Shown one piece after another: positions 19,689 through 28,101 of a stretch of DNA of 64,000 nt. A program made the position numbers and the translations under genes. Each line of letters opens with the position of its first letter. Position 1 is the stretch's first letter. The stretch comes from Pseudotabrizicola alkalilacus (GTDB lineage: Bacteria > Pseudomonadota > Alphaproteobacteria > Rhodobacterales > Rhodobacteraceae), in NCBI RefSeq assembly GCF_003443995.1, contig NZ_QWEY01000001.1, forward strand, positions 62,001-126,000, read 5' to 3'. Below the pieces are notes generated by a model. That model saw only the letters and a program-made list of their open reading frames with translations, searched no databases and had not been told where the DNA came from.

Positions 19689-21031
19689 TGCCCTATGAGA
19701 TGATCGCAGCCCTGATGTTTTCGACCATGCTGTTGATGATGATGACCGGGCAGCGGGTGTTCGGCATCATCGGCTTTGTTGCCGTGGTGTCGGCGATGGC
19801 GCTGTGGGGCCAAGGCGGCGAGCAGATGGGCTTTTCCGCCACCATGAAGCTGATGAAATGGTATCCGCTGCTGTCGCTGCCGATGTTCGTGTTCATGGGC
19901 TATGTGATGTCGGAATCGCGGCTGGCCGATGATCTGTACCGCATGTTCCATTTGTGGTTTGGCCGGGTACGGGGCGGGCTGGCGGTGGGGACGATCCTGC
20001 TGATGGTGCTGATATCCGCGATGAACGGGTTGAGCGTCGCCGGTATGGCGATCGGATCGACCATCGCTTTGCCGGAACTGCTCAAGCGCGGCTATGACAA
20101 GCGCATGGTCACGGGGGTCATTCAGGCCGGGTCGAGCCTTGGTATCCTGATCCCGCCCTCGGTCGTGCTGGTGCTGTATGCCATGATCGCCCGCGCGCCG
20201 GTGTCAGAGCTGTGGCTGGCCGGGTTGATGCCGGGGCTGCTGATGGCGTCGATGTTCATCCTGTACATCACCCTGCGCTGCCGGTTTCAGCCGCATCTTG
20301 GCCCGGAGCTGAGTGTCGAAGAGCGGGCGCAGATCACAACGGCGGAAAAGCTGCGCAGTCTGCGGGCCGGGCTTTTGCCGTTCATCATCTTTGGCGCGAT
20401 GATGCTGCCGTTCATTTATGGCTGGACCTCTCTGGTCGAAAGCAGCGTGATCGGGGTTGCGGCCACCGTTATCGGCGCGGTGATCAAGGGCACCTTTACC
20501 CGCAAGGTGTTCGAGGTGGCGACCCGCAGCACGCTTGCCATCACCTGCATGTTCATGTGGGTGATCCTTGCCGCCCTGTCCTTTGGCGCGGTGTTTGACG
20601 GTTTGGGCGCGGTCAAGGCGGTCGAGGCACTGTTTGTCGACCGGCTGCATATGGGGCCGTGGACCATCCTGATCCTGATGCAGCTGTCGTTCCTGTTGAT
20701 GGGGATGTTTCTGGACGATACCGCGATGCTGGTCATTGTCGCCCCGCTCTATGTGCCGCTGGTGGCCACGCTGGACCTTGGCCTGCCGCGTCAGGATGTG
20801 CTGATCTGGTATGGCGTGCTCTATACCATCACCTGCCAGATTGCCTATCTGACGCCGCCTTTCGGCTATAACCTGTTCCTGATGCGGGCCTTTGCGCCAA
20901 AGGAAATCACCATGGGCGACATCTATCGCTCGGTGACGCCTTTTGTCGGCGTGATGATCGTGACGCTTGGCCTGATCATGGCGTTTCCGCAGATCGCGCT
21001 CTGGCTGCCGCACCTGATCTATCGAAACTGA
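19688..21031 (+). CDS. dctM: TRAP transporter large permease (DctM)
   Basis: A 447-residue, multi-helix (about 12 segments) permease of the DctM family. It contains the conserved GSSLGILIPPSVVLVLYAMIA region and FLDDTAMLVIVAPLYVP near the C-terminal half. It forms the transport channel together with DctQ and receives substrate from DctP, encoded 60 bases downstream. Length and motif order are normal. Confidence 0.95.
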   Translation: MPYEMIAALMFSTMLLMMMTGQRVFGIIGFVAVVSAMALWGQGGEQMGFSATMKLMKWYPLLSLPMFVFMGYVMSESRLADDLYRMFHLWFGRVRGGLAVGTILLMVLISAMNGLSVAGMAIGSTIALPELLKRGYDKRMVTGVIQAGSSLGILIPPSVVLVLYAMIARAPVSELWLAGLMPGLLMASMFILYITLRCRFQPHLGPELSVEERAQITTAEKLRSLRAGLLPFIIFGAMMLPFIYGWTSLVESSVIGVAATVIGAVIKGTFTRKVFEVATRSTLAITCMFMWVILAALSFGAVFDGLGAVKAVEALFVDRLHMGPWTILILMQLSFLLMGMFLDDTAMLVIVAPLYVPLVATLDLGLPRQDVLIWYGVLYTITCQIAYLTPPFGYNLFLMRAFAPKEITMGDIYRSVTPFVGVMIVTLGLIMAFPQIALWLPHLIYRN

Positions 21032-21091
21032 GAGTCAAATTGAGGCACGGTCACACCGCGCCCGCCCATCCACCAACAAGAGGTATCCCTG

Positions 21092-22144
21092 ATGACAACA
21101 TCCAGACGTTCCTTTCTGACCAAAACTGCCACCCTCGCCGTGGGCGCAGGCGCGGCCACGCTTGCCACACCTGCCGTCACCCGCGCGCAGGACGTGATCA
21201 AATGGCGCATGCAGACTTATGCCGGGGCCGCGCTGGGCGAAGAGGTGGTGAAACCTGCCATTGACGCCTTTAACCGGATGGCGGCGGGCCAGATGGAGAT
21301 CGAGCTTTTCTATGCCGATCAGCTGGTCCCGACGGGTGAGCTGTTTCAGGCCATGCAGCGCGGCACCATCGATTGTGTGCAATCCGATGACGACTCGATG
21401 GCCTCGCCCACCGAAGTCACCGTGTTCGGCGGCTATTTCCCGATGGCGCTGCGCTATAGCCTCGACGTGCCCGCGCTGTTCAACAAATACGGGCTGAAAG
21501 CGATCTGGGAAGAGGAATACGCCAAGGTCGGGGTCAAGCATATCTCGGCAGGGGCCTGGGATCCGTGCCACTTTGCCACCAAAGACCCGATCAATTCTTT
21601 GGCGGATCTGAAAGGCAAGCGCATCTTTACCTTCCCGACCGCAGGCCGCTTTCTGACCCAGTTTGGCGTGGTTCCGGTCACGCTGCCATGGGAAGACATC
21701 GAAGTCGCGGTGCAGACCGGCGAGCTGGATGGCATCGCATGGTCGGGCATCACCGAGGTCTATACCGTGGGCTGGTCGAACGTGACCAACTATTTCCTGA
21801 CCAACAACATCTCGGGCGCGTGGATCGGCCACTTCTTTGCCAATATGGACAAGTGGAATGCCCTGCCACCGCACCTGCAGGAAATGCTGGCCACCTGTTT
21901 CGAACAGTCGCACTACTACCGCCAGCACTGGTACTGGGCCGGCGAAGCCGACCTGCGCCTGAACGGGGGCAAGCTGCAGCTGACCACGATCCCCGATGAG
22001 GAATGGGCCACTCTCGAAGATGCGGCCGTGACGTTCTGGGATGAAATCGCGGCAGAATCCGAGGTGAAAGCCAAGGTTGTGGCGATCTTCAAGGAATACA
22101 ACGAAGTGCAGAAAAAAGCCGGGCGTCCGTATCGCTACGGCTGA
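21092..22144 (+). CDS. dctP: TRAP transporter solute-binding protein (DctP), Tat signal
   Basis: A 350-residue DctP-family periplasmic receptor. The N-terminus has a twin-arginine signal (SRRSFLTKTA, then a hydrophobic stretch ending ATPAVTRAQ), so it is probably exported folded. The conserved GKRIFTFPTAGRFLTQFGVVP contains the arginine that usually binds a ligand carboxylate (quoted in two parts: GKRIFTF and PTAGRFLTQFG), which suggests an acidic or carboxylated substrate. The gene follows dctM and is followed by a hairpin, as is common where the receptor must be made in excess. Confidence 0.93.
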   Translation: MTTSRRSFLTKTATLAVGAGAATLATPAVTRAQDVIKWRMQTYAGAALGEEVVKPAIDAFNRMAAGQMEIELFYADQLVPTGELFQAMQRGTIDCVQSDDDSMASPTEVTVFGGYFPMALRYSLDVPALFNKYGLKAIWEEEYAKVGVKHISAGAWDPCHFATKDPINSLADLKGKRIFTFPTAGRFLTQFGVVPVTLPWEDIEVAVQTGELDGIAWSGITEVYTVGWSNVTNYFLTNNISGAWIGHFFANMDKWNALPPHLQEMLATCFEQSHYYRQHWYWAGEADLRLNGGKLQLTTIPDEEWATLEDAAVTFWDEIAAESEVKAKVVAIFKEYNEVQKKAGRPYRYG

Positions 22145-22164
22145 TCCTTTCCTGTGCGATACCG

Positions 22165-22188
22165 GGGGCGCATTCCTTGCGCCCCTTT
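22165..22188 (+). terminator. Hairpin after dctP, partial terminator
   Basis: GGGGCGC (22165-22171) pairs with GCGCCCC (22179-22185) around a seven-base loop and is followed by TTT. It lies 21 bases after the dctP stop and before the ligase gene in the same direction. It could end transcription or only reduce it and protect the upstream message. Confidence 0.6.
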
Positions 22189-22234
22189 CCTGACAAGAAT
22201 ATGATCAAATCATGCTGACCGACGGGGATAGAAA

Positions 22235-23602
22235 ATGCCGGGAAATCTGACGCTGAACGCGTTGCGCGAACTGGTGGACGCGGGCACTGTTGACACGGTT
22301 CTGGTGGCCGCCGTTGACATGCAGGGGCGCCTGATGGGCAAACGCTTTCACGCGGCGTTCTTCCTGAACGGCGGGTACAAGGAAACCCATTGCTGCAACT
22401 ACCTGCTGGCGGTCGACATGGAGATGACCACCGTGCCCGGCTACAAATCCGCCGGGTGGGAGCAGGGCTACGGCGACTACATGATGAAGCCCGACCTCGA
22501 CACCATGCGTCTGCTGCCGTGGCTGCCCGGTACCGCGCTGGTGCTGGCCGATCTGATGGATCACTCCGGCGCCGAGGATATTGCCGTCAGTCCGCGCGCC
22601 ATTCTGAAACGTCAGGTCGCCCGCGCCCGCGAGATGGGCTTTGAGCCGATGATGGCGACGGAGCTGGAATTTTATATCTTCGAGAATGCCTATGACGACC
22701 TGCGCGATGGCGGCTTGTCGCGGCTGAAACCGATCTCGGGCTACAATGAGGATTACCACATCTTCCAGACCACCAAGGAAGAGTCGGTGATGCGCGATGT
22801 GCGCAATGGTCTGTATGCCGCCGGTATCCCGGTCGAGAACACCAAGGGCGAGGCCGATGCCGGCCAGCACGAGGTGAACTACCGCTACTCCGACGCGCTG
22901 GATACGGCGGATAACCACATCATCGTCAAACAGGCGGTCAAGGACATTGCCCATGCCAAGGGCAAGTCGGTGACCTTCATGGCCAAGTATGACCACCGCA
23001 AGGCCGGGTCGTCCAGCCACGTGCACCAAAGCCTGTGGACCAAGGACGGCAAGCCGGTGTTCTATGATCACGACGACACGCATGGCATGTCGGAAACGAT
23101 GAAGCATTTCCTTGCCGGTCAATTGGCTCATGCGCAGGAAATCACGGCATTCCTCGCGCCTTACGTCAACAGCTACAAACGCTTCACCATCGGCATGTTC
23201 GCCCCGACCAAAGCGGTGTGGAGTGCTGACAATCGCACCGCAGGCTTCCGCGTCTGCGGCGGGCACACAAAGGCGGTGCGGGTCGAATGCCGCATCCCCG
23301 GCAGCGACGTAAACCCCTATCTCGCCTGTGCGGCCCTGCTGGCGGCGGGACTGGCCGGAATCGAGGGTAAGCTGGAGCTGGAGGCGGAGATGAAAGGCGA
23401 CATGTACTCGGCCAAAGGCATCCGCGAGATCCCGCACAACCTGCGCGAGGCGGCGGATTTGCTGAACGGCTCTGACATGCTGCGCGCGGCTTTTGGCGAT
23501 GATGTGGTGGACCATTATACCCACGCCGCCCGGTGGGAGATCGCCGAGACCGACCGGGTGGTGACTGATTTTGAATTGCAGCGCCTGCTGGAGCGGGCCT
23601 GA
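22235..23602 (+). CDS. Glutamine-synthetase-like gamma-glutamyl-amine ligase
   Basis: A 455-residue type III/GlnT-like member of the glutamine synthetase superfamily. The catalytic landmarks are present: ATELEFYIF (metal-binding glutamates), GQHEVNYRY, SSSHVHQSLW, NSYKRFTIG and VRVECRIPGSDVNPYLA. Enzymes of this branch (PuuA, IpuC, GlnA3/GlnA4 types) use ATP to join glutamate to an amine rather than to ammonia, and the neighbouring alcohol and aldehyde dehydrogenases favour that reading. The exact amine (ethanolamine, alaninol, a polyamine) cannot be decided by eye. Regulation is probably by the upstream RpiR protein, or from a promoter after the 22165 hairpin. Confidence 0.82.
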   Translation: MPGNLTLNALRELVDAGTVDTVLVAAVDMQGRLMGKRFHAAFFLNGGYKETHCCNYLLAVDMEMTTVPGYKSAGWEQGYGDYMMKPDLDTMRLLPWLPGTALVLADLMDHSGAEDIAVSPRAILKRQVARAREMGFEPMMATELEFYIFENAYDDLRDGGLSRLKPISGYNEDYHIFQTTKEESVMRDVRNGLYAAGIPVENTKGEADAGQHEVNYRYSDALDTADNHIIVKQAVKDIAHAKGKSVTFMAKYDHRKAGSSSHVHQSLWTKDGKPVFYDHDDTHGMSETMKHFLAGQLAHAQEITAFLAPYVNSYKRFTIGMFAPTKAVWSADNRTAGFRVCGGHTKAVRVECRIPGSDVNPYLACAALLAAGLAGIEGKLELEAEMKGDMYSAKGIREIPHNLREAADLLNGSDMLRAAFGDDVVDHYTHAARWEIAETDRVVTDFELQRLLERA

Positions 23603-23613
23603 TCAGACCAAAG

Positions 23614-23673
23614 GTAGGGCGGGGTTCACCCCGCCTCTGATGCAACGGATTGGCGGGGTAAACCCCGCCCTAC
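23614..23673. repeat. Inverted REP-like palindromic repeat pair
   Basis: Two 22-base arms, 23614-23635 and 23652-23673, are reverse complements with one mismatch and are separated by 16 bases. Each arm starts or ends with GTAGGGCGGGG and is itself a small palindrome (GGCGGGGT...ACCCCGCC). The element lies in the 80-base gap between the ligase and the aldehyde dehydrogenase. Similar GGCGGGGT-ACCCCGCC repeats are common between genes in Rhodobacteraceae. It may stabilise or attenuate the message. Confidence 0.8.
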
Positions 23674-23682
23674 GGAGATGAC

Positions 23683-25062
23683 ATGAAGCCCATTCAATTG
23701 ATTTCCCCGGTCGATGGCCGGGTATACGCCGAACGCACACCGCTGACACCGGCTGCCGCACAAGCGGTCGTCGCCCGCGCCCGTGCTGCGCAAAAACCTT
23801 GGGCAGCCCGGCCGCTGGAGGAGCGTATCGCGCTGGTCAAGGCGGGTGTCGCGCGTCTGAACGAGATGAAGGATGTGATCGTCGAGGAACTGGCGTGGCA
23901 AATGGGCCGCCCCACCCGCTTTGGCGGTGAGTTCGGCGGGGTGAACGCCCGCACCGATTACATGTCCGACATCGCGGCGGAAACGCTTGCGCCGAAGGTG
24001 GTCGAAGACAGCGACAGCTTCCGCCGCTATCTCGCCCGTGAGGCGCTGGGCGTGGTGTTCATCATCGCGCCGTGGAACTATCCCTACCTCACCACGATCA
24101 ACACGCTGGTTCCCGCCCTGATCGCCGGCAATACCGTGGTGCTGAAACACGCCAGCCAGACCCTGCTGGTCGGCGAGCGGCTGGCCGAGGCGTTCCATGC
24201 GGCGGGCATTCCTGAGGATGTATTCCAGAACATCGTGCTCGACCACGCCACAACCGAAAGCCTGATCAAGGCCAAATCGGTTGACTTCATCAACTTCACC
24301 GGCTCGGTTGCGGGCGGGCAGGCGATGGAACGTGCGGCTGCGGGCACCTTTACGCCGCTGGGGCTGGAACTGGGCGGCAAGGATCCGGGATATGTCCGCG
24401 CCGATGCCAATCTGGATGCGGCGGTGGATACGCTGATGGATGGCGCGCTGTTCAACGCGGGCCAGTGCTGCTGTGGGATCGAGCGGATTTATGTGCATGA
24501 ACAGCTGTACGATGCCTTTGTCGAAAAGGCAGTCGCCTGGACAAACACCCTGAAACTGGGCAACCCGTTTGACGCCGACAGCACCATGGGGCCAATGGCC
24601 CATGCCCGCTTTGCACGCGTCGTACGCGACCAGATCGCCGAGGCGATTGCCGCCGGGGCGAAGCCACTGATCGACCCTGCCCACTTCCCGGCCGATGATG
24701 GCGGTGCCTATCTTGCGCCGCAGGTGCTGGTGAATGTGGACCATTCGATGCGGGTGATGACCGAGGAATCCTTTGGCCCCGTGGTCGGCATCATGAAGGT
24801 CAAGGACGACGCCGAAGCCATCGCGCTGATGAACGACAGCCAGTATGGCCTGACCGCCAGCATCTGGACCGAGGATTATGACACCGCCGCCGCCATCGGC
24901 GCGCAGATCGAGACCGGCACCGTGTTCATGAACCGCGCCGACTACCTTGACCCGGCGCTGTGCTGGACCGGGTGCAAGAACACCGGGCGCGGCAACTCAC
25001 TGTCTTATCTGGGTTTCCATTCGGTCACCCGCCCGAAATCCTATCACCTCAAGAAAGCTTGA
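23683..25062 (+). CDS. NAD(P)-dependent aldehyde dehydrogenase
   Basis: A 459-residue ALDH-superfamily protein, slightly shorter than the usual 480-500. The nucleotide/active-site region IAPWNYPYLTTINT, the general-base glutamate in LELGGKDPG and the nucleophile region GQCCCG (Cys262-264, Cys263 by motif) are present. Context suggests it oxidises an aldehyde made by the adjacent iron-type alcohol dehydrogenase, possibly a gamma-glutamylated amino aldehyde like the PuuC substrate (inference). The start ATG lies just after the REP-like repeat, with GGAG eight bases upstream; the alcohol dehydrogenase begins four bases after its stop. Confidence 0.9.
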   Translation: MKPIQLISPVDGRVYAERTPLTPAAAQAVVARARAAQKPWAARPLEERIALVKAGVARLNEMKDVIVEELAWQMGRPTRFGGEFGGVNARTDYMSDIAAETLAPKVVEDSDSFRRYLAREALGVVFIIAPWNYPYLTTINTLVPALIAGNTVVLKHASQTLLVGERLAEAFHAAGIPEDVFQNIVLDHATTESLIKAKSVDFINFTGSVAGGQAMERAAAGTFTPLGLELGGKDPGYVRADANLDAAVDTLMDGALFNAGQCCCGIERIYVHEQLYDAFVEKAVAWTNTLKLGNPFDADSTMGPMAHARFARVVRDQIAEAIAAGAKPLIDPAHFPADDGGAYLAPQVLVNVDHSMRVMTEESFGPVVGIMKVKDDAEAIALMNDSQYGLTASIWTEDYDTAAAIGAQIETGTVFMNRADYLDPALCWTGCKNTGRGNSLSYLGFHSVTRPKSYHLKKA

Positions 25063-25066
25063 CCCC

Positions 25067-26227
25067 ATGTCGCACGGCGTGCCCTCCCGCAACTGGTCGT
25101 ACCCGACCGCCATCAAATTCGGCGTTGGCCGGATTTCCGAACTGGCCGATCATGCCAAGAGCATCGGCCTGACCAATCCGCTCTTGGTGACCGACAAGGC
25201 CCTCGCCAGCCTGCCGATCACGGCGGAAGCCTTGTCGGTGCTGGATGCCGCAGGCCTTGGCCGCGCGGTATTTTCCGAAGTGGACCCTAACCCGAATGAG
25301 AAGAACATGGCTGACGGCATCGCCGTCTATCTGGCAGGGGGCCATGACGGGGTGATCTGCTTTGGTGGCGGCTCCGCGCTGGATCTGGGCAAGATGATCG
25401 CGCTGATGGCGCATCAACGCAAAGATCTGAGCGTGTGGGATCTGGAGGATATCGACGACTGGTACACCCGCGCCGACGGCGACAAGATCGCGCCAATCCT
25501 TGCGGTCCCGACCACCGCTGGGACGGGTTCGGAAGTGGGCCGCGCCGGCGTCCTGACCAATTCGGAGACGCATAAGAAAAAGATCATCTTCCACCCCAAA
25601 CTGATGCCTGCCGTCACGCTGTGTGATCCGGCGCTGACGGTAGGGATGCCGAAATTCATCACCGCAGGCACCGGGATGGATGCGCTGGCCCATTGTCTGG
25701 AGGCCTATTGCAGCCCGTTCTACCATCCGATGTCGCAAGGCATCGCGCTGGAAGGCATGCGGCTGGTGTTCGAAAATCTGCCGGTGGTCTATGCCGACCC
25801 GACCAACCTGATGGCACGCGGCCATATGATGAGCGCGGCGGCCATGGGAGCGGTGGCGTTCCAGAAGGGGCTGGGGGCGATCCACTCGCTCAGCCACCCG
25901 GTGGGCGCGGTTTACGGCACCCATCACGGCACCACCAATGCCGTCGTGATGCCGATGGTGCTGGATTACAACCGTTCGGCAATAGAAGACCGGATCAACG
26001 CCGCCGCCGCCTATCTGGGCATTGCGGGCGGGTTTGACGGCTTCCGCGCCAAGGTTATGGAGTTGCGCGAGACGCTTGCAATCCCGGCCAACCTGACCGC
26101 CATGGGCGTGAAGCCCGAGAATCTGGACATGCTGACCGATATGGCGCTGGAAGATCCGTCTTGCGGCGGCAACCCGATTGAGATGACGCGCGAGAACACC
26201 CGCGCGCTGTTTGACGCCTGTATGTGA
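25067..26227 (+). CDS. Iron-containing alcohol dehydrogenase (group III)
   Basis: A 386-residue Fe-ADH family enzyme. The NAD-binding CFGGGSALDLGK and PTTAGTGSEVGR are followed by metal-ligand regions GMDALAHCLEAYCSPFYHP and HSLSHPVGAVYGTHHGT. The family oxidises primary alcohols or reduces aldehydes with NAD(H). Being last in the operon after the aldehyde dehydrogenase, it probably makes that enzyme's substrate from an amino-alcohol-derived intermediate (inference). The start at 25067 gives the family N-terminus; the frame extending upstream overlaps the aldehyde dehydrogenase. Confidence 0.9.
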   Translation: MSHGVPSRNWSYPTAIKFGVGRISELADHAKSIGLTNPLLVTDKALASLPITAEALSVLDAAGLGRAVFSEVDPNPNEKNMADGIAVYLAGGHDGVICFGGGSALDLGKMIALMAHQRKDLSVWDLEDIDDWYTRADGDKIAPILAVPTTAGTGSEVGRAGVLTNSETHKKKIIFHPKLMPAVTLCDPALTVGMPKFITAGTGMDALAHCLEAYCSPFYHPMSQGIALEGMRLVFENLPVVYADPTNLMARGHMMSAAAMGAVAFQKGLGAIHSLSHPVGAVYGTHHGTTNAVVMPMVLDYNRSAIEDRINAAAAYLGIAGGFDGFRAKVMELRETLAIPANLTAMGVKPENLDMLTDMALEDPSCGGNPIEMTRENTRALFDACM

Positions 26228-26235
26228 ACCGGGTC

Positions 26236-26254
26236 GGGGCGGCACAGCCGCCCC
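26236..26254. terminator. Bidirectional hairpin between convergent operons
   Basis: A perfect eight-base stem with a three-base loop, GGGGCGGC-ACA-GCCGCCCC, lies in the 30-base gap between the alcohol dehydrogenase stop and the convergent ABC ATPase stop. There is no T-run on either side, so it is a hairpin terminator candidate of the GC-rich type. Confidence 0.6.
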
Positions 26255-26257
26255 AGC

Positions 26258-27319
26258 TCAGGCCTGCAACAGAATGAAATCGCGGCCGGACAGGCTGACC
26301 TCCACCTCGCTTCCCACCACGGGCGGCGGGGTATCGGGGCGGTTGAACGTGTCCAGCGACACGGCGGCCCCGGCCAGATCGGCCTTGAGCCGGATCACCG
26401 ACCCCATGAAATGCACATCGGTCACCTTTGCAGTCAGAAGCGCCTCGGCATCGGGCAGGCGGCCCAGACGCAAGGCCTCGGGGCGCAGCGCCACCGACAG
26501 CGTTTCCCCCGCCCGCGCTGCCAACGGCGCGTCAGGCAGAGTCAGGCCCTGACCGGCCAGCATGACGCGGCCTGATGCCGGATCGGCCACCTCAACCTCA
26601 AACGTGTTCAGCGTGCCGACGAAGTTTGCGACAAACCTGGTGCGGGGGCGGTTGTAGATTTCAAACGGCGCGCCGACCTGATCGGCCACACCGCCATTCA
26701 TCACGACGATCCGGTCGGAAATGCTCATCGCTTCTTCCTGATCATGGGTCACGAAAATCGTAGTGATCCCCAGCTCTTGCTGGATCTGCCGGATCTGGTT
26801 GCGCAAAGACACCCGCACCTTGGCATCGAGCGCCGACAACGGCTCGTCCAGCAGCAGCACCGAAGGGCGCGGCGCCAGTGCCCGCGCCAGCGCCACCCGT
26901 TGCTGCTGCCCGCCCGACAGCTGGAATGGGAAGCGCCCACCCAGATCGGCAAGCCCGATCAGCGCCAGCATTTCAGCCACCCGCGCGTCGCGTTCGGCCT
27001 TTGGCGCACCTTTGACCTTCAGGCCAAAGGCCACGTTGTCGGCCACGGTCATGTTGGGAAACAGCGCATAGGCCTGAAACATCATGCCGATGTTGCGCGA
27101 ATTGGCCTTCAGCCCGGTCACATCCTTGCCGTCGATCGTGATCCCGCCCGCCGAGGGGGATTCAAACCCCGCCACCATCCGCAGCACCGTGGTCTTGCCA
27201 CAGCCCGATGGCCCGAGCAGCGAAATGAACTCGCCCTTTTCAACCGACAGGCTGAAATCCTTGACCACACGGTTCTGGCCAAAGATCTTTTCAAGATGGG
27301 TCATGGTGAGGAAGGACAT
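26258..27319 (-). CDS. ABC transporter ATP-binding protein, PotA/FbpC-like
   Basis: A 353-residue ATPase with Walker A LGPSGCGKTT, signature LSGGQQQRVALARAL, Walker B VLLLDEPLSALD and a C-terminal TOBE-type region. The sequence is of the spermidine/putrescine/iron importer class (CUT1/POT). The start at 27319 is set by MSFLTMTHLEK and an ATGA overlap with the preceding permease; the frame upstream of it lies inside that permease. It works with the two permeases and the binding protein at 27319-30169. Confidence 0.92.
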   Translation of the reverse strand: MSFLTMTHLEKIFGQNRVVKDFSLSVEKGEFISLLGPSGCGKTTVLRMVAGFESPSAGGITIDGKDVTGLKANSRNIGMMFQAYALFPNMTVADNVAFGLKVKGAPKAERDARVAEMLALIGLADLGGRFPFQLSGGQQQRVALARALAPRPSVLLLDEPLSALDAKVRVSLRNQIRQIQQELGITTIFVTHDQEEAMSISDRIVVMNGGVADQVGAPFEIYNRPRTRFVANFVGTLNTFEVEVADPASGRVMLAGQGLTLPDAPLAARAGETLSVALRPEALRLGRLPDAEALLTAKVTDVHFMGSVIRLKADLAGAAVSLDTFNRPDTPPPVVGSEVEVSLSGRDFILLQA

Positions 27320-28101
27320 CAGGCTTTCGCCCTTTCGTGTTTTGAGAACCGGGTGACAAGCTGCATCAACCCCATGCAGCCCCAGGTGATGGCAAAGGCG
27401 ATGACCGCCAGCGCAGGCGGCTCGTAGGCGCGGTTCGCGCCGAGCAACTGCATGAACGGGCCAAAGGCCGGGCGGTTCAACAGCGCCGCCATGGTGAATT
27501 CGCCCAGAACGATGGCCAGCGTCAGGAACGCGCCTGACAGCACGGCGACCATCACATTGGGCAGGATGATCCGCGCCAGAATGGTGATCCACCCGGCGCC
27601 AAGGCTTTGTGCGGCCTCGGTCAGGGTGGTCACATCAATGGTGCGCAGCCCGGTATCGACAGAGCGGTACATGTAGGGCAGGGCCAGCGTGGTATAGCCC
27701 ATGGTCAGCAGGATATCGGTGCCAAGGGCAGAGCCGGTCAGCGGCAGAAAGCTGGAGGTGTTGTAGAGCCGGATATAGCCGAACACGATCACGATGGCCG
27801 GAATGACCAGCGGCAGCAGGGTGATGAACTCGATCACCGGGCGGGCCTGCGGCAGTTTCAGCCGCACCCAATAGGCGGTGGGCACCACCAAGAGCACGCC
27901 GACCACGATGGTCGCCGCCGACAGGATCAGCGAATAGCTGAATGTATCCCAGAACCGCTGATCCTCAAACACGCGGCGGTAGGCGTCAAATGAATACTCC
28001 CCCCGCCGCATCTTGAGGCTGAATTCGGTCATCCCGACCAGCGGCAGCAGGAAATACAGGCACCCGAACAAGAACGCGCCCCAGGCGAAAAAACGGGTCA
28101 T
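27319..28101 (-). CDS. ABC transporter permease, PotC-like
   Basis: A 260-residue inner-membrane protein with about six helices and the binding-protein-dependent permease (EAA) loop EAAQSLGAGWITILARIILP. The ATG at 28101 overlaps the TGA of the upstream permease (ATGA); a GTG at 28110 is an alternative. It is the second channel subunit of the PotABCD-like importer. Confidence 0.92.
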   Translation of the reverse strand: MTRFFAWGAFLFGCLYFLLPLVGMTEFSLKMRRGEYSFDAYRRVFEDQRFWDTFSYSLILSAATIVVGVLLVVPTAYWVRLKLPQARPVIEFITLLPLVIPAIVIVFGYIRLYNTSSFLPLTGSALGTDILLTMGYTTLALPYMYRSVDTGLRTIDVTTLTEAAQSLGAGWITILARIILPNVMVAVLSGAFLTLAIVLGEFTMAALLNRPAFGPFMQLLGANRAYEPPALAVIAFAITWGCMGLMQLVTRFSKHERAKA

